Below, piece after piece: positions 52,655 through 61,424 of a DNA stretch of 64,000 nucleotides; the first letter of the stretch is position 1, and every line of letters begins with the position of its first letter. A model generated the notes under the pieces. It had not been told where the DNA came from. It did not search any database and saw only the letters and a list, made by a program, of their open reading frames with translations. The stretch spans positions 1 to 64,000 of the forward strand of contig JAJFFG010000108.1 in NCBI GenBank assembly GCA_021776825.1, read 5' to 3'. The position numbers and the translations under genes were made by a program. This DNA comes from Planctomycetota bacterium (lineage in GTDB: Bacteria; Planctomycetota; JAJSAM01; JAJVHW01).

Positions 52655-54349
52655 ATGCACGACGACCTCACCATTGCCCGCGGCGCTACGCTGCGAACCA
52701 TCACCGAGATCGGCGCCGACATCGGCCTGCGCGCCGAGGAGCTCATGCCGTACGGGCACCACAAGGCGAAGGTCTCGCTCGACGTGCTCGATCGCCTCGA
52801 GCCGCGTCCGAACGCGCGCTACATCGTGATCACCGCCGTCACGCCGACTCCGCTCGGCGAGGGCAAGACGGTGAACACGATCGGCACCGGCCTCGGGCTG
52901 AACCGCATCGGCAAGAAGGCGATCACCTGCATTCGCCAGCCGTCGATGGGCCCGGTGTTCGGCATCAAGGGCGGCGCCGCCGGTGGAGGCTTCTCGCAGG
53001 TCGTTCCGATGGAGGACTTCAACCTGCACCTGACGGGCGACATGCACGCAGTCGGAGCTGCGCACAACCTCCTGGCCGCATGGGTCGACACGTCGCTCAT
53101 CCACGGCAATCTCTACGACCTCGATCCAGCGACGATCGAGTTGCGTCGCGTGGTCGACGTGTCGGATCGCGCACTTCGGCGCATCACCGTCGGCATCGGC
53201 GAGAAGGCCGAGTGCTTCCCGCGTGAGACCGGGTTCGACATCACGGCGGCGTCCGAGGTGATGGCGTGCCTCGCGCTCGCCAACGACTTCGACGATCTGC
53301 GCCGACGCATCGGTCGTATCGTCGTGGGTGCCGACTCGAAGGGCGAGCCGGTGACGGCGTCCGACGTGGGCGCTGCCGGATCGATGGCGGTCGTCATGAA
53401 GGACGCCGCCATGCCGACCCTCATGCAGACGCTCGAAGGGACCGCGTGCCTCGTCCACGCCGGGCCGTTCGCGAACATCGCCGTCGGGAACAGCTCGATC
53501 ATCGCGGACAAGATCGCGATGCGCTGCGCCGACTACGTCGTGACCGAGGCCGGCTTCGGAGCCGACATGGGCGCGGAGAAGTTCTTCAACATCAAGTGCC
53601 GCACGTCGGGGATGCGTCCCCACGCGGCGGGCGTCGTCGTCACGCTTCGTGCCCTGAAGATGCACGGCTCGGACGTGAAGGTGCGACTCGGTCAGCCGCT
53701 GCCGCCGGAACTCACCGAGCCGAACCAGACGGCGCTCGAGGCCGGGTTCGCGAACCTCGAGAAGCACTTGGAGAACGTGCGCAGCTTCGGCGTTCAGCCG
53801 GTCGTCATCGTGAACCGCTTTGCGACCGACACCGACGCCGAGATCGAGTGGGTCCGTGAGCGGGCGGTCGCCGCGGGGGCGTTCCGCGCCGAGGTCAGCG
53901 AGGCGTTCGCGAAGGGTGGAGCCGGGATGGAGAAGGTGGCGGAGGCGCTCGTCGAGGCGTGCGATGCTGCCGATGAGTTCCGGCTGCTCTATCCCGACGA
54001 CGCATCGATCGAGGAGAAGATCGAGGCACTCGCGACCAAGATCTACGGCGCCGATGGCGTCGACTACGAGCCCGCAGCGCAGGAGGCCATCGCGCGCTAC
54101 ACGCGCTGGGGTCTCGCGCACCTCCCGATCTGCATGGCGAAGACGCAACTCTCGATCAGTCACGACTCCAAACTGCGTGGCCGCCCGTCGGGGTATCGTT
54201 TCCCGATCCGCGACGTGCGTGTCGCAGCGGGTGCGGGCTTCCTCTATCCGCTCGCCGGGACGATGCGCACGATGCCGGGCCTGCCGAAGAAGCCGGGTCT
54301 CTTGCGCATCGACGTCGACGATCAGGGGCGTCCGGCCGGTCTCTTCTAA
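52655..54349 (+). CDS. fhs: formate-tetrahydrofolate ligase
   Basis: A 564-residue enzyme that makes 10-formyl-tetrahydrofolate from formate, ATP and tetrahydrofolate. The P-loop TPTPLGEGKT (about residues 63-72), IRQPSMGPVFGIKGGAAGGG, NLHLTGDMHAV, and VVTLRALKMHG are hallmarks, and the C-terminus AGAGFLYPLAGTMRTMPGLP is intact. AGGAG lies 8 nt before ATG 52655. The last codons and TAA are tandemly duplicated just downstream. No other one-carbon gene adjoins. Confidence 0.95.
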   Translation: MHDDLTIARGATLRTITEIGADIGLRAEELMPYGHHKAKVSLDVLDRLEPRPNARYIVITAVTPTPLGEGKTVNTIGTGLGLNRIGKKAITCIRQPSMGPVFGIKGGAAGGGFSQVVPMEDFNLHLTGDMHAVGAAHNLLAAWVDTSLIHGNLYDLDPATIELRRVVDVSDRALRRITVGIGEKAECFPRETGFDITAASEVMACLALANDFDDLRRRIGRIVVGADSKGEPVTASDVGAAGSMAVVMKDAAMPTLMQTLEGTACLVHAGPFANIAVGNSSIIADKIAMRCADYVVTEAGFGADMGAEKFFNIKCRTSGMRPHAAGVVVTLRALKMHGSDVKVRLGQPLPPELTEPNQTALEAGFANLEKHLENVRSFGVQPVVIVNRFATDTDAEIEWVRERAVAAGAFRAEVSEAFAKGGAGMEKVAEALVEACDAADEFRLLYPDDASIEEKIEALATKIYGADGVDYEPAAQEAIARYTRWGLAHLPICMAKTQLSISHDSKLRGRPSGYRFPIRDVRVAAGAGFLYPLAGTMRTMPGLPKKPGLLRIDVDDQGRPAGLF

Positions 54350-54365
54350 GCCGGCCTCTTCTAAG
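54336..54365. repeat. 15-bp tandem duplication across a stop codon
   Basis: CCGGTCTCTTCTAAG and CCGGCCTCTTCTAAG follow one another. The first contains the fhs TAA stop (54347-54349); the second repeats the last codons and stop in frame as a reserve copy. Confidence 0.9.
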
Positions 54366-54649
54366 CCGAATCGTTCACGACGGCCGAGCGCGTCGCGACC
54401 ACGACCGCCGCTCCCGTGCGAGAGACCGCTCGAGGGCGACCTGCGTGCGCGCGGGGTGTCGGGGCGTGCCATCCGTCGTCCGCTGCGCGACGCCCTGGCG
54501 AGGCGCCGCCCGCGCGGCCGCGGGGTGAGTGCGCGGTGCGAGCGTCGAGTTCACGAGCGGACCCTAGGCTCGAACGCCCGCGGGTCGGCCGACCGATGTA
54601 ACCTTCGCCCTTCTCGTCCGTCCTTACTCGTGGAGCTCGACTCACAACG
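54366..54649. other. gene-free stretch before gpmI
   Basis: About 285 bp with no recognised gene or structure. A GGAG lies 13 nt before the gpmI start. Confidence 0.4.
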
Positions 54650-56188
54650 ATGAACGCGCCCCTGCTCCTCATCGTGATCGACGGCTTCGGACTGGCCCCT
54701 CGCGGCGACGGCAACGCCATCTCGTCCGCGCGGACGCCGGTCTTCGACAGGATCTTCGCCGAGAACCCGTGGACGTCTCTGATGGCGTCGGGGCTCGACG
54801 TCGGACTGCCGGCCGGGATCATGGGCAACTCGGACGTGGGGCACACCAACATCGGCGCAGGTCGGGTCGTCCCCCAGGACATCGTCCGGATCGACGAGGC
54901 GATCTCCTCGGGTACGTTCGTTGACAACGAGACCCTCTGCGGCGCGGCGCAATCGGCGGCGCGCCGCGGTGGGCGGCTGCACCTGATGGGGCTCTACTCA
55001 CCCGGCAACGTGCACGCCTGCGACGCGCACGTTCGTGCGCTCGTCGACCTAGCTGCGGCGTATCTCCCGCCGGAGCGCGTCTACGTTCATGTGTTCGCCG
55101 ATGGGCGCGACACGCCACCCCGCTCGGCGGATGGCTATCTGGCGGCACTGTCGGAGCACGTCTCCGGGAAGGCCACGCTCGCGACCGTCTCGGGCCGCTA
55201 CTACGCCATGGATCGCGATCAGCGTTGGGAGCGCACCGGGCGCGCGTACCGCGCGATCGTCGGTGGCGAGGGGCTGGTGGCCGCGACCGCGACCGAGGCC
55301 GTCGCCCAGGCGTACGGCCGTGACGAGGGCGATGAGTTCATCCAGCCGACCGTGCTCGAGGCCGTCCACGGAAACGGCCCGCTGATCCGCGACGGCGACG
55401 CCGTGACCTTCTGGAACTTCCGAGCCGATCGGGCCCGGCAGATGTGCGCGGCCCTCGTGAACCCGACGTTCGATGGCTTCGATCGCGGCGCGCTGCGGCT
55501 GACCGACGTCGATCTCTGCTCGATGACGATGTACGAAGAGACCCAGACGTGGCCAGCGGCGTACGCGCCGCAATCTCCGCACGACGTGCTGGGCGACGTC
55601 TGGTCTCGGGCCGGACTTCGCCAGCTTCGGATTGCCGAGACGGAGAAGTACGCCCACGTGACCTACTTCTTCAGCGGTGGTCGCGAGGAACTCCTCCCCG
55701 GGGAGGAGCGCATCCTGATCCCGTCGCCGAGGGTGGCGACGTACGACCTCCAGCCGGAGATGAGTGCCCCCGCCATCACGAAGCGTCTCGTCTCCGAGAT
55801 CGAGAGCGGATCCCGCGACGTGATCGTGCTCAATCTCGCGAACCCCGACATGGTCGGCCACACCGGAGACATTCCCGCTACGGTGAGCGCCGTCGAGATC
55901 GTCGACGGCTGTGTGGGACGACTCGTCGAGGCTGTGCGCGCGCGGGGAGGGATCGTGTCGATCACCGCCGATCACGGCAACGCCGAGCAGATGTTCGACC
56001 TGGGAACCGGTCAGCCGCACACTGCGCACACCACCAATCCTGTCCCGTTGATCGTGTGTGGCGGGCCCGACGGACTGCGACTGGCCGAGGGCGGCCGACT
56101 CGCTGACGTCGCGCCCACGCTTCTCGAACTCACGGGACTGCCGCAGCCGGCGGCGATGACCGGCCGGAGCTTGATCCAGCACCCATGA
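54650..56188 (+). CDS. gpmI: 2,3-bisphosphoglycerate-independent phosphoglycerate mutase
   Basis: A 512-residue glycolytic enzyme interconverting 3- and 2-phosphoglycerate. All catalytic elements of the alkaline-phosphatase-fold mutase are there: IDGFG with metal ligand Asp11, the nucleophile Ser61 in MGNSDVGHTNIGAG, FADGRDTPPRS, YYAMDRDQRWERT, FRADRARQM, NPDMVGHTGD and ITADHGNAEQM. Length is normal. The stop overlaps the isomerase start (ATGA). It is the functional counterpart of the degenerate ApgM-like protein at 20947. Confidence 0.96.
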   Translation: MNAPLLLIVIDGFGLAPRGDGNAISSARTPVFDRIFAENPWTSLMASGLDVGLPAGIMGNSDVGHTNIGAGRVVPQDIVRIDEAISSGTFVDNETLCGAAQSAARRGGRLHLMGLYSPGNVHACDAHVRALVDLAAAYLPPERVYVHVFADGRDTPPRSADGYLAALSEHVSGKATLATVSGRYYAMDRDQRWERTGRAYRAIVGGEGLVAATATEAVAQAYGRDEGDEFIQPTVLEAVHGNGPLIRDGDAVTFWNFRADRARQMCAALVNPTFDGFDRGALRLTDVDLCSMTMYEETQTWPAAYAPQSPHDVLGDVWSRAGLRQLRIAETEKYAHVTYFFSGGREELLPGEERILIPSPRVATYDLQPEMSAPAITKRLVSEIESGSRDVIVLNLANPDMVGHTGDIPATVSAVEIVDGCVGRLVEAVRARGGIVSITADHGNAEQMFDLGTGQPHTAHTTNPVPLIVCGGPDGLRLAEGGRLADVAPTLLELTGLPQPAAMTGRSLIQHP

Positions 56189-57504
56189 ACAACGAGCTCT
56201 TCACGGTCGACGTCGACGGCGCGATGGACGCTGCCGTAGGCGCAGAGAACGGAGTGCGTGCGTCGGAGCTCGACGCCCTGGTCCCGCGCGGTCGCGAGGT
56301 GCACGACGACCTGCTACTCGCGCGCGCTCGCGGTCAGGTCGGGTTCGGCGACCTGTACATGCTCGGCCGAGAAGCCATGCGTGCACGCGAGTCGGCGGAG
56401 CAGCTGGCAAGTCGATTCGACAACGTGGCGCTGCTCGCTCAGGGGGCCGAGGCGGACGTCGCCAACGCCGTGATGGGTTCGCTCGCGCACCCGTTCCACA
56501 ATCTCCTCCCGCGTGCCGGTCGGGCCGGTCGTCCGCGCGTCTTCCTGGTCGACTCCATGGGCCCCGATTGGCTCGGTGCGTTCCTGGAGTCGTTCGCAGT
56601 CGAGCAGACGCTCCTCGTGGCGATCTCGAAAAGCGGCAGCGACGTGGGCGCGCTCGTGCAGTTCGGCATCGTGCGCGACATGCTGAAGAAGCGCCTCGGC
56701 CCCGCGTTCGCCGACCATCTCGTGGTCGTGACGGATCCCCGCGGCGGCGCTCTCCGAGAGGAGGCTCTGCGTGAGGGGCTCCTGTCCTTCGAGGTGCCCA
56801 CGAACGTGCCGGCGCGCTTCGCCGCACTCACTCCCATCGGGCTCTTTCCGGGCGCGTTGGCCGGGATCGACGTTCGCGGCGTGCTCGGCGGTGCGCATGC
56901 GGCGGCCGAGCGGACGGCTGGAGAGGATCTGCGCACCAACCCGGCCTACCGACTGGCCGCAGTCCTCCGACTTCTCGCGAGCGAGCGGGGGCGCACGCAT
57001 CACATCTTCGTGGCCGGCCAGGAGCCACTCGCTCCGACCGCCACGCAGTTCGCCCGGCTGTTCGAGGAGAGCACCGGTCGACGCGGCAGCGGTGGACCGT
57101 CCTGCTCGTGGATGAACTTGACCCGCGAGTCGGGCACTCTCGCGCAGCGATGTCTCGCTGGACGCGAGGACGTGGCCGTGGTGCTCCTCGAGGTCGAGAA
57201 GGCATCTCGCGACCGTGTCTTCCCGAGCGGAGCGCCCGGCACCGAGTGGTTGGCCGATCGTCACCTGAGCGAGATCTCGACCACGTTCGTCGACGGAACG
57301 CGCGCCATGCTCCGTGAGGCAGGAGTGCCGACGGTGACGATCCGCGTCCCGACGCTCACCGCCAGTTCCGTCGGGGCACTCCACATGTCCGCTCTGCTTG
57401 CGGCGGCGTTCGGTGCCGGCCTCGCCGGCGTCGACCCGTTCGATCTCGCCGGTGCTCGGGCAGCCGAGTCGCACCTGCGGACGGCGCTCGGCGGCGACGG
57501 CTAA
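56185..57504 (+). CDS. divergent glucose-6-phosphate isomerase
   Basis: A 439-residue protein with the double-SIS fold of phosphoglucose isomerase: LVAISKSGSDVGAL (family SKSGxTxET, so the last part is altered), VPARFAALTPIGLFPGAL (GGRFSALSAVGLLP), LFEESTGRRGSGG and a C-terminal SVGALHMSALLAAAFG. It is similar in length to bacterial short PGIs but several motifs are loose, and the catalytic QxGVExGK region is unclear. Operon position after gpmI supports a glycolytic role. A bifunctional or another sugar-isomerase activity is possible. Confidence 0.75.
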   Translation: MNNELFTVDVDGAMDAAVGAENGVRASELDALVPRGREVHDDLLLARARGQVGFGDLYMLGREAMRARESAEQLASRFDNVALLAQGAEADVANAVMGSLAHPFHNLLPRAGRAGRPRVFLVDSMGPDWLGAFLESFAVEQTLLVAISKSGSDVGALVQFGIVRDMLKKRLGPAFADHLVVVTDPRGGALREEALREGLLSFEVPTNVPARFAALTPIGLFPGALAGIDVRGVLGGAHAAAERTAGEDLRTNPAYRLAAVLRLLASERGRTHHIFVAGQEPLAPTATQFARLFEESTGRRGSGGPSCSWMNLTRESGTLAQRCLAGREDVAVVLLEVEKASRDRVFPSGAPGTEWLADRHLSEISTTFVDGTRAMLREAGVPTVTIRVPTLTASSVGALHMSALLAAAFGAGLAGVDPFDLAGARAAESHLRTALGGDG

Positions 57505-57556
57505 GCCCGCATCGTTCTCGAGCGGCACGCGCGCCGTGACCACGACGTTGGCTCGC

Positions 57557-57720
57557 GCCAGTGTCGGAGCGGCCAGTGTCGGAGCGAGCGGCTCCGGTCC
57601 GATGGGAGTCCCGGGTTGCGAAGACACTCCGCACCGTCGCACTCCGCAGTGCGTCACCCCGCACGGTGCTGGCCGGCGCAGTGCCAGCCAGCGCAGTGCC
57701 AGCCAGCGCCGTGTCGGTGG
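57557..57720. repeat. 15-bp tandem repeats, two short arrays
   Basis: GCCAGTGTCGGAGCG twice at 57557-57586 and GCGCAGTGCCAGCCA twice at 57676-57705 with a diverged third unit. Both lie in the gap between the isomerase gene and the convergent PilZ gene. Confidence 0.85.
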
Positions 57721-57726
57721 CGCGCG

Positions 57727-58164
57727 CTACTCTGCGGGGCCCTTGGCGCGCTGGAGCAGTTGGACGAAGTCGTCGAGTTGCTGGCGGTCGGAATCGGACA
57801 TGCTCGTGAAGAAGATCGCCGTATCGAACAGGTCTCCGTCGTCGCCGGCCAGCGGTCGGCTACGCACGACGGCGCCCTGGCAGTGGAGCGGACGCTCCTC
57901 ACCTGCTGCGACCGGAAGCATGAGCACGAGTCCGACCTGCGTCATGACCTTCAGGAGCTGGTCGGTATGGCAGCGGATCCCGGACAGCGAGATGTCCTGG
58001 ACGGCTGCGTCCGCGACGGCTCCCGGCAGGCTCAGTCGCGCGGGTAGCCGCGCTTCAGCCCGTGGGTTCGCACGCCGCTCGGCTCCCGTGGCATCGGCCA
58101 GCGGTTCCGCTGCCGAAGTGTTGGGGGCTGGCGTCTCTGGGGATGTCCCCTCACCGGTGTCCAT
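57727..58164 (-). CDS. PilZ-domain protein
   Basis: A 145-residue cytoplasmic protein with one PilZ domain. The cyclic-di-GMP motif pair is present: RxxxR as RRANPR (residues 30-35) and DxSxxG as DISLSG (57-62), so it should bind c-di-GMP. The first 28 residues are an acidic, Pro/Ala-rich linker; the C-terminal helix (SDSDRQQLDDFVQLLQRA) is typical. It may tune motility or polysaccharide export; the pilin peptidase gene 4 kb away is one possible target system. Confidence 0.88.
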   Translation of the reverse strand: MDTGEGTSPETPAPNTSAAEPLADATGAERRANPRAEARLPARLSLPGAVADAAVQDISLSGIRCHTDQLLKVMTQVGLVLMLPVAAGEERPLHCQGAVVRSRPLAGDDGDLFDTAIFFTSMSDSDRQQLDDFVQLLQRAKGPAE

Positions 58165-58268
58165 ATCCGTTTCCCTCTCCCTGCTGAATCGATCGTAGCG
58201 AGGGGCTCAAGAAGTCTCCGATGCAGCCGCCTCGGCGGCGAGACTGTGAACGTCCAAGGAGAAGACCT

Positions 58269-58808
58269 GTGGCCAACTTCAATAAAGTGCTGCTGATGGG
58301 CAACCTGACCCGCGATCCCGAGCTACGCCACTCCACTGGCGGCAGCGGGACGGCCATCTGCAAGTTCGGGCTCGCCGTGAATCGTCAGTGGCGTAGCGCC
58401 TCCGGCGAGTCGCAGGAAGAGACGTGCTTCTGTGACATCGTCGTGTTCGGGCGACAGGCCGAGACCTGCAACGAGTACCTGAGCAAGGGGCGTCCGGTCT
58501 TCGTCGAGGGCCGTCTGTCGTTCTCGTCCTGGGAAGACCGTGAGTCCGGCCAGCGTCGGAGCAAACTCGAGATCGTCGCCGAGCGCGTCCAGTTCCTCGG
58601 CGGACGCAGTGAGGGCGGCGGCGGAGGTGGTGGTGGCGGCTTCGAGCGTCGTCAGCAGGGCGGCTTCGACCGGGGTGCGCAGCAGCAGCCGCAGCAGCCG
58701 CAAGAGCAGCAGCAGCAGCGTGCGCCAGCGGCTGCACCGCGCGGCACCGCCGCGCCGGCGGCGTCCGGTGGTGGGGGCGGGATCGACTTCGACGACATCC
58801 CGTTCTAA
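58269..58808 (+). CDS. ssb: single-stranded DNA-binding protein
   Basis: A 179-residue OB-fold protein: NKVLLMGNLTRDPELRHSTGG, FGLAVNRQWRS, ETCFCDIVVFGRQAETCNEYLSKG, FVEGRLSFSSWED. After residue 115 a Gly- then Gln-rich linker (GGGGGGGGG, QQQPQQPQEQQQQ) leads to the partner-binding tip DFDDIPF, the standard acidic C-terminal hook. GTG 58269 is used as start because AAGGAG precedes it and it begins at the conserved VANFNKV. Followed directly by long tandem repeats. Confidence 0.95.
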   Translation: MANFNKVLLMGNLTRDPELRHSTGGSGTAICKFGLAVNRQWRSASGESQEETCFCDIVVFGRQAETCNEYLSKGRPVFVEGRLSFSSWEDRESGQRRSKLEIVAERVQFLGGRSEGGGGGGGGGFERRQQGGFDRGAQQQPQQPQEQQQQRAPAAAPRGTAAPAASGGGGGIDFDDIPF

Positions 58809-58842
58809 GGCGCGGCAGGTGCGGGACGCACCTGCGGCTCCT

Positions 58843-59173
58843 TAGATTGTTGTCTGGTCGGCTCCGCGGCTGCGAGGGCTCTCTCGCGAGGGTGAACTCG
58901 TCGGCCGCAGCCTGCGTGGCCTCTGCTAGGGCGCGGCGGGTGCGAGGGGTATCGGCGGCGCCCTAGATTGTTGTCCGGTCGGCTCCGCGGCTGCGAGGGC
59001 ACTCACTCGAGAGCGAACTCGTCGGCCGCAGCCTTGCGTGGCCTCCGCTGGGGCGTGGCGGGTTCGGGGTGGACTCGCGGCGCCCTAGATTGCTGTCTGG
59101 TCGACTCCGCGGCTGCGAGGGCTCTCTCGCGAGAGCCGGATCGTCGGCCGCAGTTTGCGTGGCCTCCACCATG
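58843..59173 (-). repeat. three tandem 121-122-bp repeats
   Basis: TAGATTGTTGTCTGGTCGG recurs with small changes at 58843, 58964 and 59086, each followed by CTCCGCGGCTGCGAGGGC, a GTCGGCCGCAG segment and GCGTGGCCTC. The complement matches CCTCGCAgCCGCGGAGCCGACCAG within family C copies 1 and 4 of the 15-16.8 kb block. Confidence 0.85.
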
Positions 59174-59292
59174 GCGCCGTAGGGCCGGAGCCCCTGCTCC
59201 GCCCTGCCGACTGTGGTCCATCCGCGCGAGGCGGGTCCGATGGCGCTCCGCGGACGACCCGCCCGACTCGTGCGGCTACCGGTCGACGGCGT
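59172..59292 (-). repeat. long repeat family B, copy 3 (inverted)
   Basis: GGCGCCGTAGGGCCGGAGCC, CATCCGCGCGAGGC, GGTCCGATGGCGCT and CTACCGGTCGACGGC appear in the same order as in the complement of 15955-16072. Confidence 0.8.
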
Positions 59293-59516
59293 GGCTGCGG
59301 ATGACGCGGTGGGGTGGGGTGGGGTGGGGCGGGGCCAACCTCCCGTCGCCGACCGCGTTACGCTGGTCGTGCGAGGTGCGCCTTCGGACCGACCTCGACC
59401 GCGCCCGACGCTGCGGGCGCGGCCGGACCACGGGGCCTTTGCCCCTACGACGAGCATCGCGATTCGGCACCCTCAAAGGCCCGTGCGACCTCACTCGTGA
59501 TGCCGAACCTTCGAGG

Positions 59517-59640
59517 ACGCCGTACGGGCGGATCTCCTGATCCGCCCTGCCGACTGGGCCTCGTCCGCACGAGAAGGGCCCGACGGCGTGCGGCGGACGA
59601 CTCGCCCGACTCGAGCGGCTACCGGTCGACGACGGCATGG
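59517..59640 (-). repeat. long repeat family B, copy 4 (inverted)
   Basis: CGCCGTACGGGCGGATCTCC, TGATCCGCCC, GGCGGACGACTCGCCCGACT and GCTACCGGTCGACGACGGC align with copies 1-3. It ends about 50 bp before the stop of the TPR lipoprotein gene. Confidence 0.8.
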
Positions 59641-59689
59641 CCGTGGAGGGCGCGGCACGCCAGCCGGCTGGGCTTCTCGCGGGCTCGGC

Positions 59690-60349
59690 CTACGACGACG
59701 TCGCGGCGCGAAGCGCTTCGGCGAGCTCGGCGGCGGCCGGGGCGGCGCCCCGGGTGTCGAGCCGATCGATGGTGCGGGCTGCCGCGTCGAACTCGCCCGT
59801 TCGGATCTGGATCCCTCCGAGGCGCACCAGCGCGGTCGTCGACCGCGGCGCGAGCACCGCGCAGACCTCGTACCAGGCGGCCGCGTCGACGAACTGGCCT
59901 CGCCGTTCGGCGAGTGCGCCCAGGTTGAACGCGGCTGGCTCGAAGCCGGGGTCCGACTCGATCGCTCGACGGAGCCAGGCTTCTCCAGCGTCGAGGTCGC
60001 CGTCGCGAAGATGCGTGAGCGCCAACGCGACCCCTGCCGCGGTCAGAGTCGGGTCGACCTGGAGCACTCGCTCGTACGCGTCCCGCGCTGCGGGCAGATC
60101 ACCGCGCCGCTCCTCGAGGTTGGCGAGCAGCATCAGCGGATCGACGAAACCCGGCCGCGCAGCGTGCGCCGCTTCGAGCAGCTCCTCGGCACGGTCAAGG
60201 TCGTCCGCGCGCGCAGCCACACGCGCCTCGCGCACGAGCGCCACGGCCTTCTTCTCGTCGCTGCCGCTCGCGCAGCCGGCTGCCAGAACGGCGACGAGGA
60301 GGAGCGCGATCGCTGCGACGAACTGTTGGAGTCGGAGAGGTGCGTTCAT
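59690..60349 (-). CDS. TPR-repeat lipoprotein
   Basis: A 219-residue predicted lipoprotein: signal VAAIALLLVAVLAAGC with Cys26 lipidated. The rest comprises about five tetratricopeptide repeats (ARADDLDRAEELLEAAHAARPGFVDP, in part; RGDLPAARDAYERVLQVDPT; DGDLDAGEAWLRRAIESDPG; RGQFVDAAAWYEVCAVLAP; TGEFDAAARTIDRLD). It is likely to be a periplasmic scaffold, similar in plan to PilF/BamD-like helpers, but no partner is evident. ATG 60349 begins the signal peptide; the longer frame upstream is not used. Confidence 0.85.
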   Translation of the reverse strand: MNAPLRLQQFVAAIALLLVAVLAAGCASGSDEKKAVALVREARVAARADDLDRAEELLEAAHAARPGFVDPLMLLANLEERRGDLPAARDAYERVLQVDPTLTAAGVALALTHLRDGDLDAGEAWLRRAIESDPGFEPAAFNLGALAERRGQFVDAAAWYEVCAVLAPRSTTALVRLGGIQIRTGEFDAAARTIDRLDTRGAAPAAAELAEALRAATSS

Positions 60350-60370
60350 CCCAATCTCGGACGGAACACG

Positions 60371-60402
60371 AAAGGGGGGAGCCGGCAGAACCGTCTCCCC
60401 CC
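60371..60402 (-). terminator. intergenic terminator or attenuator
   Basis: On the minus strand GGGGGGAG and CTCCCCCC (60395-60402 and 60374-60381) pair around an inner CGG-CCG stem, followed by UUU. It lies between the two lipoprotein genes and would reduce read-through into the TPR gene. Confidence 0.55.
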
Positions 60403-60428
60403 AGGAGTCGTCGTGGAAGGCGATAGGG

Positions 60429-61196
60429 CTACTCGCCGAGACCCTTCTCCTCACGGAGCTGCTCCTCGATGCCCGCCCACGTGTCGTCACCCTGGATGTC
60501 GAACACGGGCTGGTGATAGCCCATGATGTTCGTGATCAGACTGACAGGGATCAGACCGGCGACGAAGTCGACGGCCTCGATCGGGCTCGCACCCGCGCGG
60601 GCGCCGACGGCCAAGAGGTTGGCGCTCGCGCCAACGTCGGCCCAGTCGTCATCCGACATACGGTTGCCGGACTCCTCGAAGAGGTCCCAGCCCGTGTACT
60701 TGTACGAGTTGTCGTGGATCGACTGCGTTCCCCAGTCCGGGGTGCGCTCGACCTCGACCCAGTAGAACGGACCGAGACCGCGGTGCTCGTTGGACTCGTC
60801 CCACGTGCCCCAAACACGGCCACGCATGCCCATGCTCTTGCCGTCCCACCAGCCGATGCCGGCCTGCGCGTACTCGGTCAGGTGGGCGTTGACGCCGAAC
60901 CCCCGACCAAAGGACACGTCCCAGGACACCACGTCGAGCAGGTCCATCCAGCGGTCCTTGCCCCAGACCCAGACCCAGTTGACGACGCCCGGATACTGTT
61001 CCTCGAACTGACGATCGACCTCCTCCTTCTCGGCGGAGCTCTTCAGCGGGAACTGTTCCTGCGTCGCGAGGTCACGGTCCGGGTTCGGGTGGCCCATCGG
61101 GTTCGGGCTCCGGTTCGGTCCGGTCACGCATCCCGTCAGCATGGCGCCGGCCGCGACGGTCCCGAGCAGCAGAGTGAATCCCTTCATGCCCATCAT
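60429..61196 (-). CDS. tryptophan-rich lipoprotein of unknown function
   Basis: A 255-residue predicted lipoprotein (signal MKGFTLLLGTVAAGAMLTGC; Cys23). The mature part is unusually rich in Trp and Tyr (VVNWVWVWGKDRWMDLLDVV, AGIGWWDGKSMGMRGRVWGT, GLGPFYWVEVERTPDWG), suggesting a beta-structured outer-membrane-associated protein, and ends with a helical segment. No family is recognised. ATG 61196 or 61193 both suit the GGAAGGG site just upstream. Confidence 0.75.
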   Translation of the reverse strand: MMGMKGFTLLLGTVAAGAMLTGCVTGPNRSPNPMGHPNPDRDLATQEQFPLKSSAEKEEVDRQFEEQYPGVVNWVWVWGKDRWMDLLDVVSWDVSFGRGFGVNAHLTEYAQAGIGWWDGKSMGMRGRVWGTWDESNEHRGLGPFYWVEVERTPDWGTQSIHDNSYKYTGWDLFEESGNRMSDDDWADVGASANLLAVGARAGASPIEAVDFVAGLIPVSLITNIMGYHQPVFDIQGDDTWAGIEEQLREEKGLGE

Positions 61197-61267
61197 TTTC
61201 CCTTCCACTACTAGTACTCAACGGGGCCGTGGAGGATCCACGAGCCCGGAATGCCCTGAGGCGCGAG

Positions 61268-61297
61268 ACTCTAGCAGCCGTCGCGAACACGTTCCAA
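61268..61297 (-). promoter_or_regulatory. candidate promoter of the Trp-rich lipoprotein gene
   Basis: On the minus strand TTGGAA (61297-61292) and TAGAGT (61273-61268) are separated by 18 bp, 72 bp before the start codon. Confidence 0.3.
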
Positions 61298-61424
61298 CGG
61301 TATTCTCGCCCTCCAGCCGAGCCTGTCCCTCGACGTCGCTACACTCCGGCAAATCCTTGTGGAACAAGCACTTTGGGGCTTCTCGCCACGACAGGTGGGC
61401 ACCCCAGGGGAGAGATCGCACGAC

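Larger units (their letters stand above)
58809..59689. repeat. second gene-free block of long repeats
   Basis: Between ssb and the TPR lipoprotein no gene was recognised. The block holds three tandem units of 121-122 bp (58843-59173) related to the centre of family C in the opposite orientation, and two family B copies in the opposite orientation to those at 15.4 and 16.0 kb. A GGGGTGGGGTGGGGTGGGGC run lies at 59311-59332. Confidence 0.8.
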
